A DNA stretch of 64,000 nucleotides from Haloarchaeobius sp. FL176 (GCF_024609245.1 NZ_JANJYH010000014.1:1-64000), one strand, 5' to 3'. Shown: positions 27,007 to 36,992, numbered from the stretch's first letter. Notes: generated by a model not told the origin, from the letters alone. Translations and numbers: made by a program.

Positions 27007-29442
27007 ATGTCCACCTGTACACTCTGTGACCTCCCTGTCGAAGACCCAATCATCGACGTGGCCATCGACGGCGAGTTCTGCTGTCGGGGCTGTCTAGAGG
27101 TCGCACGCCTGGTTGACAACGGTGAGGACGTCGACCTCTCCATTACGGCCGTCCGTGACCGTGTCGCGGCCGAGGATTCCCAACCCGATGTCCCCGAGGG
27201 CGCCGAAACGGCCTACCTCTCGATCGACGGTATGCACTGTCAGACCTGCGAAGGATTCATCGAACTCCTTGCCGAGGAAGAGGACGGTGTTCACGAGGCG
27301 CGTGCGAGCTACGCCACTGAAATGGCGCAGGTGGTGTACGATCCTGCCCAGATCGACCGTAACGCGATCTCCGCTGCACTCAGTCGACTGGGCTATCAGG
27401 CCCACGGTCCCGACGAGGAAAACGACTCGCTGCGTTCGCGCGTCGAGTTCGGCAAATACCGTGCAGTGCTCGCGGCGGTACTGATGATGCCCGTGTTGAT
27501 TCTCTACGTCCTGTTCATCTATCCGGTATACCTCGGCATCTATCCCGAGAGCTTTCTCTACGGAAGTACCGTTGAGGAAATGGTGTTCGGGCCGCTAGCT
27601 GTCTGGAGTACGCTCATCGTTATTGGGCTTGGATACCCTGTCTTCCGCGGGGCCTACGTGAGCCTGAAAGTCGGTCGCCCGAACATGGACGTGTTGATCG
27701 CCATCGCGGTGCTCGCAGCGTATCTCTACTCGCTGGCCACCTACCTCACGGGCGGGCGTGACCCGTACTTCGACGTCGCAGTGATGGTACTCGCGATCGT
27801 CACCATCGGCAACCATCTCGAGTCACGGGTCAAACACGCTGCGCTCGGCAATCGTGCGGATCTCACGGATTCACGCGTCGATGACGCCCGCCGACTCGAC
27901 GACGACAGCGAGGCCACCGAAACTATCGACATTGCAGCGTGTGAGCCTGGCGATCAGCTGTTAGTCAAACCTGGCGAACGGATCCCAGTCGACGGCCAGA
28001 TCATCGACGGGACTGCCGCGATCGATGAGGCACTCATCACGGGTGAATCTCTCCCGCAACGCAAATCCGTCGGGGACGACGTACTCGGCGGGTCGATCCC
28101 TACTGACAATGCGGTTGTCGTCGAAGTTGGTCCGGAAAACACCAGTACGATGGATCGCCTCGTCGAACTCCTCTGGAACGTCAAGAGTTCTGCGACGGGC
28201 GTCCAGCATATGGTCAACCGTTTTGCGGTGCTGTTCGTCCCGCTCGTACTCGGGCTTGCCGCGCTGACTGCGACTGGCTGGTTCGTCCTTGGCAACGACC
28301 TAAACACAGCTATAATGGCCGGTGTCTCCGTGCTAGTGGTCTCGTGTCCGTGTTCGCTCGGGATCGCGACCCCGCTTGCTCTCGCGGCGGCCACCCGCGA
28401 TGCCACCGACAATCGGATGCTCGTTCTCAACGAGACAGTGCTTGAGCGGATCGACGACTCCGCAGTCGTTGTGTTCGACAAGACTGGGACGCTCACCACT
28501 GGGGAGATGGAACTTGTGGACATCGCTGGCGACGATCCTGACGAAGTGCTTGAGATGGCGGCCGCCGTCGAACGTCGGTCAAGCCACCCCATCGCCGCTG
28601 CGATCGACGATGCCGCCCCGCCGACCACGCGCTCGGTGTCGAGCTTCGAGAGCGCCGACCGTACCGTGTCAGCGCTCGTCGACGATACCCGCGTAGTTAT
28701 CGGCCATCCAGACTCCTTCGATGCTGACGAGTGGACGATTCCCGCGGAGATCGAGGCAGCCGTCACGGACGCCTACGAGTCGGGCACTCATCCCACGGCG
28801 GTTGCCTGGGAGGGTGTCGTCCGAGGAGTCGTTACAGTCCGAGATACGCCGCGAGAGAACTGGGAACACGTGGTTTCCGAGCTCGCGGACGCGGACCGAG
28901 AAATCGTCGTGTTGACTGGCGACGACGAGCGGATGACCGAGACGTTTGCGAACCATCCCGCAGTTGATCACGTATTCGCAGGCGTGCGCCCCGAGTCGAA
29001 GGAAGTGATCGTCCAAGGACTCCGCGAACGCGGGACGACGACAATGATCGGCGACGGAACGAACGACGCGCCCGCACTCGCCAGCGCCGACCTCGGGATC
29101 GCGGTCTCAAGCGGCACCGATCTGGCGATCGAGGCGGCCGACGCGGTGGTGCTGGACGACCGTCTCGACGCCGTTCCCGAGGTCTTCGAGCTGGCAAGTG
29201 AAACTCGAGGCCGAATCAAACAGAATCTCGTCTGGGCGGCTGGCTACAACGCGATTGCGCTCCCATTGGCAATGACTGGCGTGATCACGCCGTTGATCGC
29301 CGCCGTTATGATGGCGATCAGTAGTCTCATTGTCGTCTTTAACTCGAAGCGCCGACTGCTTTCGACGAACGGAGATCATTCGGCTGAGACCGACTCTAGC
29401 GAACGCAGCGATCGACTCGGACCTCCCGCACACTCGGACTGA
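27007..29442 (+). CDS. Heavy-metal (copper) P-type ATPase, FixI/CcoI-like
   Basis: 811 aa from ATG 27007. The N-terminal Cys-rich module (CTLCDLP...CCRGC) is followed by an HMA domain with MHCQTC. Then come the TM array, the phosphatase TGES loop, the ion site SCPCSLG in TM6, the phosphorylation site DKTGTLTTG, the SHP motif (RRSSHPIA) and the hinge GDGTNDAPAL. CPC plus the FixI-like N-terminus indicates Cu(I) export or delivery from the cytoplasm. With the SafE gene it forms a copper-handling operon; a multicopper oxidase and a cupredoxin lie 6-8 kb further on. Confidence 0.92.
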   Translation: MSTCTLCDLPVEDPIIDVAIDGEFCCRGCLEVARLVDNGEDVDLSITAVRDRVAAEDSQPDVPEGAETAYLSIDGMHCQTCEGFIELLAEEEDGVHEARASYATEMAQVVYDPAQIDRNAISAALSRLGYQAHGPDEENDSLRSRVEFGKYRAVLAAVLMMPVLILYVLFIYPVYLGIYPESFLYGSTVEEMVFGPLAVWSTLIVIGLGYPVFRGAYVSLKVGRPNMDVLIAIAVLAAYLYSLATYLTGGRDPYFDVAVMVLAIVTIGNHLESRVKHAALGNRADLTDSRVDDARRLDDDSEATETIDIAACEPGDQLLVKPGERIPVDGQIIDGTAAIDEALITGESLPQRKSVGDDVLGGSIPTDNAVVVEVGPENTSTMDRLVELLWNVKSSATGVQHMVNRFAVLFVPLVLGLAALTATGWFVLGNDLNTAIMAGVSVLVVSCPCSLGIATPLALAAATRDATDNRMLVLNETVLERIDDSAVVVFDKTGTLTTGEMELVDIAGDDPDEVLEMAAAVERRSSHPIAAAIDDAAPPTTRSVSSFESADRTVSALVDDTRVVIGHPDSFDADEWTIPAEIEAAVTDAYESGTHPTAVAWEGVVRGVVTVRDTPRENWEHVVSELADADREIVVLTGDDERMTETFANHPAVDHVFAGVRPESKEVIVQGLRERGTTTMIGDGTNDAPALASADLGIAVSSGTDLAIEAADAVVLDDRLDAVPEVFELASETRGRIKQNLVWAAGYNAIALPLAMTGVITPLIAAVMMAISSLIVVFNSKRRLLSTNGDHSAETDSSERSDRLGPPAHSD

Positions 29443-29504
29443 GCGATCGAACGCAAGCATCGTCCGTAACCATCCTGCTACGCTTTATGTATAATAACTG
29501 CCGC

Positions 29505-30907
29505 CATTCGTCTTTAGCTAAGACTCACACCTCGGTTGCGTAGTGGTAGCGAGCGTCTCTTGTAGGATCGGTCGTTGTTGGTGGATCTTCTGTGCATCTT
29601 CGATCAGCCGCTCCAACAGCGGCGGTGGCGAGTAGCCGAGATATTCGCCGAGTTCGTGGAGGATGAGCTGGGCGTGCGACCGGAAGGTCGCCGCCCAGCG
29701 TTCCGGCGGGAACACGATCTCATCGTCGGCCTGCTCGGTGACCAGATCCAACAGCTCACGACTCACCAGCAGCGACAGCAACGCCGCGTACAACAGAATT
29801 TTCACGACATCCGGATCGCTCGTGTCGAACTCGTCCAACTCGTACTGCGTCTTCAACTCACGAAACAGGGTTTCTACCTCCCACCGGCACCGATACAGCG
29901 TTGCGAGATCCGCCGGGAGAAACTCATTTCGCGGCAGATTCGTGATGTACAGATGGTAGTCGTCGGCGTCCTCGTCGCGGACGCCGACGACGCGGAACCG
30001 CTTCGTGTCCAGCGAGCGCGTTCCCTCGTACTGTCCCCGCTTGAACTCCGCTTCGACCTCCACGTCGATGTACTGTCGGTGCAGATCGTCAACGACATCC
30101 TGGATCTGTTCACCCACCAAGGGCCTGGCGCGGCCGCGCCAGGCCCGTAACTCCTCCGTTATCACCGGATTCGCGTTCTCTTTCAGCCGACTCACGAAGT
30201 AGCCGTCGTTCTCGTCGATCAACGCAAAGCGACGGTACTTGAAGTACGCCAGATCGAGCAGAACTAGCCGTCCGTGCAGCCACGAACCCGTCTTGAACAG
30301 CGTGCTGTCGTGCGTTTTCTCGTCGGTCACGTCGATCCGTTCAATCGTCTCGTCGGTGGCATTGTGGAGCAGGTGGAGCTTCGCTCCAGCCTGCTCCTCG
30401 TGACGGGCTTGGAACTCCTCAGAGAGGAACTCGTGCAACCGCAACACGGTTCCGTCAGCGATCATCACGTCCCTGAATCGGTCGATATCAGCGTCAACAG
30501 CGTCGGGAACAGCGACCTCGTCGAGGCCGTGCTCGACGAGGTCGCGGAGGTACTCCGCGAGTGTCGGCGTCAACCGGTGATAGAAACCGCCTGGTGAGAT
30601 CGTCTCATCAGCGGTCGAGTTGTAGCTCCGTCTGAACCCAGCGAGTGTTCGGCTCTCGCCTGCGGCGAAGCCGAACACGAGCGCCCACACGAGGACTGGA
30701 ACCTGAAGCTTCCCTTCACGCTCGACCACGCCGAGTTCCTCGGCGTGCTCTTCGAGGAACTCGGAGGGAAACAATGTAGTGAGCCGACGCATGATTCTCG
30801 ATGAGGAGGCTTTGGTGTGCACAGCCGTCGCCTCCTCATTCCTCTCGAAAAGAAGCCTCGATAAGCCGCCGCTGTCTCGTGGTTCTCCTCTTAGCTAAAG
30901 ACGGATG
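29505..30907 (-). mobile_element. IS4-family ISH8-like insertion sequence
   Basis: About 1.40 kb, the length of ISH8. The inverted ends share CGTCTTTAGCTAAGA (29509-29523; complement at 30889-30903) and may extend three to four bases outward with one mismatch. I found no matching direct repeats at either possible boundary, so the duplication is lost or the exact ends differ. Confidence 0.85.
29518..30822 (-). CDS. ISH8-like transposase
   Basis: 434 aa (or 424 from MRRLTTLFPSEF). An IS4-type DDE fold: first Asp in MIADGTVL, second near LLDLAYFKYR, and YCRWEVETLFRELK-like YRCRWEVETLFRELK with the catalytic Glu. The gene contains a 26-base perfect palindrome at 30121-30146 and a 13-bp hairpin at 29959-29991. 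Confidence 0.92.
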   Translation of the reverse strand: MHTKASSSRIMRRLTTLFPSEFLEEHAEELGVVEREGKLQVPVLVWALVFGFAAGESRTLAGFRRSYNSTADETISPGGFYHRLTPTLAEYLRDLVEHGLDEVAVPDAVDADIDRFRDVMIADGTVLRLHEFLSEEFQARHEEQAGAKLHLLHNATDETIERIDVTDEKTHDSTLFKTGSWLHGRLVLLDLAYFKYRRFALIDENDGYFVSRLKENANPVITEELRAWRGRARPLVGEQIQDVVDDLHRQYIDVEVEAEFKRGQYEGTRSLDTKRFRVVGVRDEDADDYHLYITNLPRNEFLPADLATLYRCRWEVETLFRELKTQYELDEFDTSDPDVVKILLYAALLSLLVSRELLDLVTEQADDEIVFPPERWAATFRSHAQLILHELGEYLGYSPPPLLERLIEDAQKIHQQRPILQETLATTTQPRCES

Positions 30908-31125
30908 CCCAACTACGTATCGGACGTTCTGCTAGTCCAACGATCTGGGAACACCCGATACCCCTATACACCCATAGTCGTAAGACAGAGCTAACTGACA
31001 GCGTACCCGTCTCGGAGTCGAGACGACCTGGAGAATGCGATATTCGAATGACTGAGGAATTCATCGACCCAAACCGGCTCTCGCTCATCCCATCACGGTC
31101 GAACGCGACTCAGACAGCCACCAAT

Positions 31126-31500
31126 ATGGTGCAGGATCCCTCGACGGATGACGACGATCCGCCCGTTTCAGCAGTCCTTCAATCGCTCGAAGACAGTAAA
31201 TGCAGAGCGATACTCACGACATTGACCGAGCCGAAATCCGCAACCACACTCTGCAACGAATGCGAGTTGCCGAGTTCGACAGTGTATCGCAAACTTGAGC
31301 GACTCCGTGAGGCCGCTCTCGTCAAAGAGTACACTGAAGTCCGCCGTGACGGACCGAACGCCACGTTGTACGAACGGGATTTCGCGGATATCTCGATCAG
31401 CATCGACGACGACGAATTCACCGTCTCCGTCGAACGACCAGACGAGGATGCCGAGGACCGTATGGCGACGTTCTGGTCCGAGATGAAGAAAGAATCATGA
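31126..31500 (+). CDS. wHTH regulator paired with a membrane protein (copy 1)
   Basis: 124 aa from ATG 31126, aligned with the start of the paralogue at 39216 (MV.DP); the frame is open to 31048. The winged helix runs from VLQSLEDSKCRAILTTL through LPSSTVYRKLERLREAALV to the beta wing; an acidic tail follows (ISISIDDDEFTVSVERP). The stop overlaps the next start (ATGA), so it is translated together with the membrane protein, probably as regulator and membrane sensor or anchor. Confidence 0.85.
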   Translation: MVQDPSTDDDDPPVSAVLQSLEDSKCRAILTTLTEPKSATTLCNECELPSSTVYRKLERLREAALVKEYTEVRRDGPNATLYERDFADISISIDDDEFTVSVERPDEDAEDRMATFWSEMKKES

Positions 31501-31775
31501 CGGACAGTATTATCATCCTGCTCGGCATCGTCAAAATCGCTGCATTAGTCCTCGGGGGTATCGTCTCCCTGTTAGCGTATCGAGCCTATCAACGAACGCA
31601 GATCGAGGGACTCCAGTACTTCGCAGTGGGTCTCATGGTCATCACCATCGGGACGTTTCTGGTCGGGATCCTCCACCACATCTTCGGCATTCCGAGCGTC
31701 CAGGGAATGCTCTTTGAGAGCCTCATCGCTTGTGGCGGTTTCCTCGTCATGATATACGGACTCTACGGTCAGTAG
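31497..31775 (+). CDS. Three-helix membrane protein (copy 1)
   Basis: 92 aa with three membrane helices (IIILLGIVKIAALVLGGIVSL, AVGLMVITIGTFLVGIL, LIACGGFLVMIYGLY) and a conserved YRAYQRT loop matching YKAYRRT in the copy at 39590. It starts inside the stop codon of the wHTH gene. Probably the partner of that regulator; function unknown. Confidence 0.85.
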   Translation: MTDSIIILLGIVKIAALVLGGIVSLLAYRAYQRTQIEGLQYFAVGLMVITIGTFLVGILHHIFGIPSVQGMLFESLIACGGFLVMIYGLYGQ

Positions 31776-31913
31776 CCGCGGCTACTCGATCGGTTGGAAC
31801 CACTCAGAGACTATTCCATCCAGCCCACCCACGCCGTCTGTTTCATTCAGAGTGGCCTGTTCAGTTGTCTAGTTACGAAATCGTTTCCAGAGAGTAACCG
31901 AACTTCGCGGTTG

Positions 31914-31928
31914 TCCCACGTTGTGGGA
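31914..31928. promoter_or_regulatory. Dyad upstream of the RND exporter operon
   Basis: TCCCAC-GTT-GTGGGA, 6-bp arms with a 3-nt centre, lies 44 nt before the small ORF that leads into the exporter. It could be a repressor site; arm and spacing differ from the TATA-linked dyads. Confidence 0.35.
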
Positions 31929-31971
31929 GACCTCCATCGTTCCATATGAGGCACACACGGAGAGTGTGACA

Positions 31972-32055
31972 ATGAACGAGTCGAATACACCAGTCCGTCA
32001 GCCAACCTCAACGCCACAGCCCACGCGAATACGAAGCGGTGTCGGTGACCAATGA
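31972..32055 (+). CDS. 27-residue leader ORF coupled to the RND exporter
   Basis: An ATG frame of 27 codons (MNESNTPVRQPTSTPQPTR...) ends with a TGA overlapping the exporter's ATG (ATGA at 32052-32055). It is polar and Pro/Thr/Arg-rich. The coupling suggests translation of the exporter may depend on it; it could be chance. Confidence 0.4.
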   Translation: MNESNTPVRQPTSTPQPTRIRSGVGDQ

Positions 32056-34637
32056 AACGGAATTTGCCGTCTCGATACGCGGACGCGCTCGTCTCGCGGA
32101 GCAAACTCATCATCGTCCTGTTGCTCGTCCTCACGGCGATCGTCGGCGCTGGCGCGGTGGTCGGCACCAGTGAAGACGGTGCGATCGGTCAGGCAGGCAT
32201 CGACTCCGAGGAACAGGTAGCACTCGAGGAGATCGAATCGACGTACGGAACGGACGATGCGGTGGTCACACAGATCGTCGTCAAAGACGAAGGTGGAGAC
32301 GTCCTCACCCGCGAGTCGTTACTGCAGAGCCTCCGACTCCAGCAGGAGATACGGGAAACCGAAGCCATCAATACGACGCTCCGAGCGGAGTCGGGGCTCC
32401 GCGGTCTCGAGAACATCGTGGCGACTGCGGCCTACTTCGAAGCCCGAACGGCTGGGAGCGGGACAAACGACACAGCCTCCACCGGTCGGAACGGGCAGCC
32501 ACCAGCGCCGACACTCGACCAACAGATCGAGGCGCTCGAATCACGCTCAGACGAGGAGGTTGATGCACTACTCACTCGACTACTCAATTCGGATTCGACC
32601 GCCCCTGACCGTGACCCGACCACATTCCTGCCGTCGGACTACGAACCCGGCGCAACGAGCGCCGACGCGAGACTGACACTCGTCTTCCAATCCGACAACA
32701 GTGGCGGCGCTAGCGGAACGCCCCAGGAGGCGTCCGATGCGCAAGTGGCTATCGCCTCCCTGGTCGACGAGCGCTTCGACGACGCCGACGCGTTCGTCTT
32801 CGGACAGGGCATCATCGACGAGGCGTCCTCGCAGGCCATCGGCGACAGCTTCCTCATCATCACCCCCGTCGCTCTCGTCCTCCTGCTCGTCGTCCTCGGT
32901 ATCGCGTACCGCGACGTGGTCGACGTGCTCGTCAGCCTGTTCGGGATCGGCATAGTGATGGTGTGGCTCCAGGGTATCCAGGGCTGGCTCGGAATCCCGT
33001 CCAGTTCGATACTCATCGCCGTCCCGTTCCTGCTCGTCGGGCTGAGTATCGACTACTCGCTCCACGTCGTCATGCGCTATCGCGAGGCGCGAACGGGGGA
33101 GCTCGACGCCGATTCCCAGTCCGATGGCCGACGTGACCCGACCACTGCGATGCGGGTGGGGGTCGCCGGTGTCGTCGTTGCGCTGGCCGCTGCCGCGTTC
33201 TCGACCGGCATTGGCTTCTTCTCGAACTACGTCAGCCCGCTCGGGTCGATACAGGACTTCGCGCTCCTGAGCGCGGTCGGCATCGTCGCGATGTTCGTCG
33301 TCTTCGTGGCACTCGTCCCGGCCGTCAAACTCGAAGTTGAACGACTCCTCGCTCGACTCGGGCGTGACCGCCAGCAGTCAGCGTTCGGGGTCGGCTCAGG
33401 GCCGATTCGCCGTGTGCTCTCGGGTACTGCGACTCTCTCTCGACGCGCACCGATCGCTATTCTCGTCGTCTCACTGTTGTTGGCTTCGGCAGGTGCTTAC
33501 GGTGCGACGGGCCTGGATACGGAGTTCAATCAGGCGGATTTCCTGCCGGAGGATGCCCCAGAGTGGATGGAGTCGCTTCCGGAACCGTTCGCCCCCGCTG
33601 AGTACGACGTCCGAGAGGATCTCTCGTACCTGAGCGACAACTTCCGTCAACGCGGGCAGGGTTCGGAGGCCCAGATACTGATACGCGGGAACGTGACCGC
33701 GCCGGCAGTGCTCACTGCAACCGACAATACGTCTCAGTATTCGAGTCGAAATGGAACGATCGCCATGCAGTCGGACGGCACGGCCGCTGTCGAGAGTCCG
33801 GCGACTGTCCTCCGGTCTGTCGCCGCCGGGAATCAGACGGTCGCCGCCGCGATTGACGCGCGAGACTCGGATGGTGATGGCCTCCCGGACGAGGACGTCG
33901 CGTCTGTCTACGACCTCGTGTACGGCGCCGCTCCCGACCGGGCGTCGACAGTCCTCTATCGTACCGAGAACGGGTCGTATGCGACAGCCAGGTCACTCGT
34001 CGGTGTGCAGACCGACGCGGCCGCCCAATCGATCGCCACCGACGTGCGGCAGGTCGCCACAGGCATCGAGGGGAACGCACCGGTGACAGCCGTTGCGACG
34101 GGTGGGCCGATCATCACTGCTGTCGTCCAGAGCGCCCTGTTCGAGACGCTCGTCGAAGGATTCGCCGTAACGCTGGGTGTCATCCTGGCGTTTCTCCTTG
34201 GCCTGTACTGGTGGCGGTACCGCGCGCCAGGGCTCGCGGTCGTGGTGCTCGTCCCCGTCCTCCTCGCGCTTGCGTGGTTGCTCGGCACGATGGCACTGCT
34301 CGACATCCCGTTCAACAGCGAGACTGTCGTCATCACGAGTTTGGCGATCGGGCTCGGCGTCGACTACAGCATCCACCTCGGTGAACGATTCGTCGACGAG
34401 CGTGAGCGCCGAGCGTCGCTCGACGAGTCGCTGGTGGCGGCAGTCACAGGGACTGGCGGTGCGTTGCTGGGGAGTGCAGCGACGACGGCTGCGGGCTTTG
34501 GCGTCCTCGCACTCGCGCTCTCCCCGCCGCTCCACCGCTTCGGCCTCGTGACTGGGTTGAGTATCGTCTTCGCGTTCGTGAGCTGTGTCACCGTGTTACC
34601 GTCTCTCCTCGTAGTCCGAGAACGATACCTCAGCTGA
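32052..34637 (+). CDS. RND-superfamily (MMPL-like) exporter
   Basis: 861 aa. Two homologous halves, each with a TM helix, a large extracellular domain (about 45-260 and 490-690) and a five-helix bundle. The helix bundles carry GLSIDYSLHVVMRYREA and GLGVDYSIHLGERFVDE, the Asp-Tyr-Ser proton-relay motif typical of the archaeal/MmpL branch. An EF-like DSDGDGLPDEDVAS loop in the second outer domain may bind calcium. It probably exports lipids or hydrophobic compounds using the ion gradient; substrate unknown. Confidence 0.88.
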   Translation: MKRNLPSRYADALVSRSKLIIVLLLVLTAIVGAGAVVGTSEDGAIGQAGIDSEEQVALEEIESTYGTDDAVVTQIVVKDEGGDVLTRESLLQSLRLQQEIRETEAINTTLRAESGLRGLENIVATAAYFEARTAGSGTNDTASTGRNGQPPAPTLDQQIEALESRSDEEVDALLTRLLNSDSTAPDRDPTTFLPSDYEPGATSADARLTLVFQSDNSGGASGTPQEASDAQVAIASLVDERFDDADAFVFGQGIIDEASSQAIGDSFLIITPVALVLLLVVLGIAYRDVVDVLVSLFGIGIVMVWLQGIQGWLGIPSSSILIAVPFLLVGLSIDYSLHVVMRYREARTGELDADSQSDGRRDPTTAMRVGVAGVVVALAAAAFSTGIGFFSNYVSPLGSIQDFALLSAVGIVAMFVVFVALVPAVKLEVERLLARLGRDRQQSAFGVGSGPIRRVLSGTATLSRRAPIAILVVSLLLASAGAYGATGLDTEFNQADFLPEDAPEWMESLPEPFAPAEYDVREDLSYLSDNFRQRGQGSEAQILIRGNVTAPAVLTATDNTSQYSSRNGTIAMQSDGTAAVESPATVLRSVAAGNQTVAAAIDARDSDGDGLPDEDVASVYDLVYGAAPDRASTVLYRTENGSYATARSLVGVQTDAAAQSIATDVRQVATGIEGNAPVTAVATGGPIITAVVQSALFETLVEGFAVTLGVILAFLLGLYWWRYRAPGLAVVVLVPVLLALAWLLGTMALLDIPFNSETVVITSLAIGLGVDYSIHLGERFVDERERRASLDESLVAAVTGTGGALLGSAATTAAGFGVLALALSPPLHRFGLVTGLSIVFAFVSCVTVLPSLLVVRERYLS

Positions 34638-34824
34638 AAATAGCCGCAATAGAGTCACAATGGAACCGGTGATTCATTCGCTATGTACCGCCTGACGGCG
34701 TCCTCGTGTCTCCAGACCACAAATCGGTTCAGGTACAGCCGAGTGAGCTCTGGTGACCCAAGCGACGACGACCTGCGCACGTACAATAGGTTGTTCTACG
34801 CCGAAAATCGGCGGAGGCGTACAC

Positions 34825-34971
34825 ATGGACCCACGAAACACACCTGGTTATCGGATGCACCGCACGCTCAGCAATCTCATTGATATCGACGTCGATGAAT
34901 TGGATCCCGCCAATCGGGAGCGAATCGACGCAGCGATGAGAATCCTGGAGCAAGTGAATCTCCTTACTTGA
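34825..34971 (+). CDS. 48-residue conserved small protein
   Basis: MDPRNTPGYRMHRTLSNLID starts an acidic, mostly helical mini-protein ending MRILEQVNLLT. The flanking DNA downstream, including the end of this frame, is repeated at 40175-40380, where the gene itself has decayed. A 7-bp hairpin (34975-34981 with 34992-34998) sits right after its stop codon. Function unknown. Confidence 0.55.
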   Translation: MDPRNTPGYRMHRTLSNLIDIDVDELDPANRERIDAAMRILEQVNLLT

Positions 34972-34974
34972 CCA

Positions 34975-34998
34975 GCCGCCACGGGGGACGTTGGCGGC
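34975..34998 (+). terminator. 3' hairpin of the 48-residue gene
   Basis: GCCGCCA, a 10-nt loop and TGGCGGC lie 4 nt past the stop codon. In the duplicate near 40200 the stem changes to GCTGCC/GGCGGC, keeping pairing through a G-T. No T-tract follows, so end-processing or stabilisation is as likely as termination. Confidence 0.4.
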
Positions 34999-35060
34999 CA
35001 CGTAGTATCCTGATACACGACCCTCGAGGAGCGGTTCTTCCTGGTTCGTCTCAGGATATG

Positions 35061-35088
35061 TTTGTTATCCCCTGAAGGAGGTGAGGAG
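35061..35088 (+). promoter_or_regulatory. Decayed TATA-plus-dyad, copy 5 (remnant gene)
   Basis: TTTGTTAT, CCCCT (35069-35073), loop GAAGGAGGTG and AGGAG (35084-35088), one mismatch against the intact copy at 40297. It precedes the N-terminal remnant at 35115. Confidence 0.4.
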
Positions 35089-35114
35089 CAGGGGAACGTC
35101 CCCAGGTACAACTC

Positions 35115-35177
35115 ATGCCAACACTCCAAGCAGCGACGATGTCGACGTCGTTCCGAACATCGACCTCCGGTACGTGA
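35115..35177 (+). pseudogene. N-terminal remnant of the 42309 gene family
   Basis: MPTLQAATMSTS matches the start of the intact protein at 42309 (MAPLQAATTSTG) and of the broken copy at 40349, then diverges and stops after 20 residues. Only the promoter and first 30-odd bases of the gene survive, next to the 3' end of the multicopper oxidase gene. Confidence 0.65.
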
Positions 35178-35183
35178 TCGCGT

Positions 35184-36992
35184 TCAGGATCCGTCATCGT
35201 TATCACCGCCAGAATACGGCAGTACTCTGAAGGGCCGCATCATGTCGTGGTCCTCGTGTTCGAGCATGTGACAGTGCCACATGTACCAGCCGGTCTGGTC
35301 GTTGAATAGGCCCTCAAACCCGCCGAAGTGAACGATCACGTGAGTTACCTCCCCCGGATTCGCCGTGACGACGTCGTTCCAGCCCATTTCTTCCGGTGCG
35401 GGGGGTTCAAGCGACTCGATATCGATCGTCTCCGCCTCGGGGTCGTACTCACTGTACGGCTGTCGCCCAAGCACCTGGAAGTGCACGAGATGCATATGCA
35501 TCGGGTGAGACATTCCCGTCAGGTTCGCGAAGCTCCAGATTTCCGTGTCGTTGAGGGTGGGCTCCTCAGTAACCGGATCGTACAGTTTGTGGGGCGATGA
35601 CTCCGCTTCCGAACCCAAGAGGTGCAAGGGTCGTCCGTACTCGTCGGAACTCATGGTCATCGGGAGGTACCGTTCCTCGTCGACCGAGTCGACGGGGATT
35701 TCTGGCACTTCCGCCAACGTACTCGGAACCTGGCTCGGATCGTCGACGTCATCGGCGGCGACATCGACAAGCATCACGTCCGGTAGCGGCTGTTGTTCTC
35801 CGGTATTAATGTCCGGGCCACGGTAAGGTGCCGCGGCGTCGTTGTGCACCAGGAGCGTCTGTCCGGCGTAGTCCGAGAAATCAACGACGACATCGGCACG
35901 TTTGCCCGTACCGATCTCCAGACGGTCCTCGATCGTGACCGGTGAGGCCAGCAGACCACCATCGTTTCCGACGAGGGTGAACGGCGGCCCGCCCGCTCCG
36001 GTCGTTCCGTCCGACTCGTTGTACTCGAACAGCTTGAGGTTGTAGAACCGACAGTTCGACCCATTGAGGATCCGAAATCGGTACTTCCTCGGGTCGACTG
36101 AAAGCCGAGGCCAAGCCTTCCCATTGACGACGGACGTGTCACCGAAGAACTGCGAGACGATGCTCGGGTTGGGGTTCGGCGAGTCGCTGTCCGTCCCGGA
36201 GCGGGCGGTCGGGTAGAACAACGATCCGTCGTCGTTGAAGCTGCGGTCCTGGAGCACCAGTGGGATCTCGTACTCGCCCGACGGTAGACCAAGTGACTCC
36301 TCTCGGTCGTTCCGGAGGAGATAGAGTCCGGCAAGACCGGCGTAGACGTTCAACCGAGTAATTCCGAGCGAGTGGTCGTGATACCAGAGCGTGGCCGGGG
36401 GCTGGTCGTTTACGTAGTAGTAGTCTTTTTTCTTGAACTTCGGGCCGGTTTGCTCGAAGTCCCGCGTGAACCACGCTGTCGGCTTGCCGTCGCTCGTGTG
36501 CTCGACGTTCCCGCCGTGAAGGTGGGTCACGACCCGTACTCCGGTACTGTCGTAGGGAATCTTGCTACTGTGAATCGTCTCATCCACCGGCAGGAGATGT
36601 TCGTTCGGTAACTTGTTCATCCAGCGCACATAGACTGGTTCGCCCTGCTGTGCTTCGATCGTCGGCCCCGGGTATTGGCCGTCGTACCCCCAGACAGTCG
36701 TCGGTGGAAGGTTAGGATGAATCTTCTGCTCAATCTCGCGCATTTCAACCTCGTAATAGGGGTTCCCGTCCTTCTCCCCAACTGGTTCCAGGACACCTGG
36801 CCGAGGGACTTCGGCAAGCCACTTTTCAATCTCAGGCGACGAATGCTCGCCTGAGAGTGACTGCGACGGAGTCTCAGTTCTTCCAGTCGGGGCTACACAC
36901 CCTGCGAGACTCAGCGCGCCAGTACTGCCCGTCGCCGCAATGAATTCACGCCGCGATAGGCCGGTCCCGGGCGCTCCAAGATGGTCCCTCAT
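35184..36992 (-). CDS. Multicopper oxidase, TAT-exported lipoprotein
   Basis: 602 aa from ATG 36992. A twin-arginine signal (SRREFIAATGSTGALSLAGC) with lipobox places it on the outer face of the membrane. The four copper-ligand blocks are present: HLHGG, WYHDH, HPMHMH and HCHMLEHEDHDM, giving the type 1 site plus the trinuclear cluster. Length and the HPMHMHLVHF block resemble the CueO/bilirubin-oxidase group. It likely oxidises Cu(I) or phenolic substrates with O2. A cupredoxin gene diverges 99 nt away, so the two may share regulation. Confidence 0.93.
   Translation of the reverse strand: MRDHLGAPGTGLSRREFIAATGSTGALSLAGCVAPTGRTETPSQSLSGEHSSPEIEKWLAEVPRPGVLEPVGEKDGNPYYEVEMREIEQKIHPNLPPTTVWGYDGQYPGPTIEAQQGEPVYVRWMNKLPNEHLLPVDETIHSSKIPYDSTGVRVVTHLHGGNVEHTSDGKPTAWFTRDFEQTGPKFKKKDYYYVNDQPPATLWYHDHSLGITRLNVYAGLAGLYLLRNDREESLGLPSGEYEIPLVLQDRSFNDDGSLFYPTARSGTDSDSPNPNPSIVSQFFGDTSVVNGKAWPRLSVDPRKYRFRILNGSNCRFYNLKLFEYNESDGTTGAGGPPFTLVGNDGGLLASPVTIEDRLEIGTGKRADVVVDFSDYAGQTLLVHNDAAAPYRGPDINTGEQQPLPDVMLVDVAADDVDDPSQVPSTLAEVPEIPVDSVDEERYLPMTMSSDEYGRPLHLLGSEAESSPHKLYDPVTEEPTLNDTEIWSFANLTGMSHPMHMHLVHFQVLGRQPYSEYDPEAETIDIESLEPPAPEEMGWNDVVTANPGEVTHVIVHFGGFEGLFNDQTGWYMWHCHMLEHEDHDMMRPFRVLPYSGGDNDDGS

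Noticed and set aside
29505-30907. A target duplication for the ISH8-like element
   Set aside because: Neither possible end position gives matching flanks of 8-11 bases.
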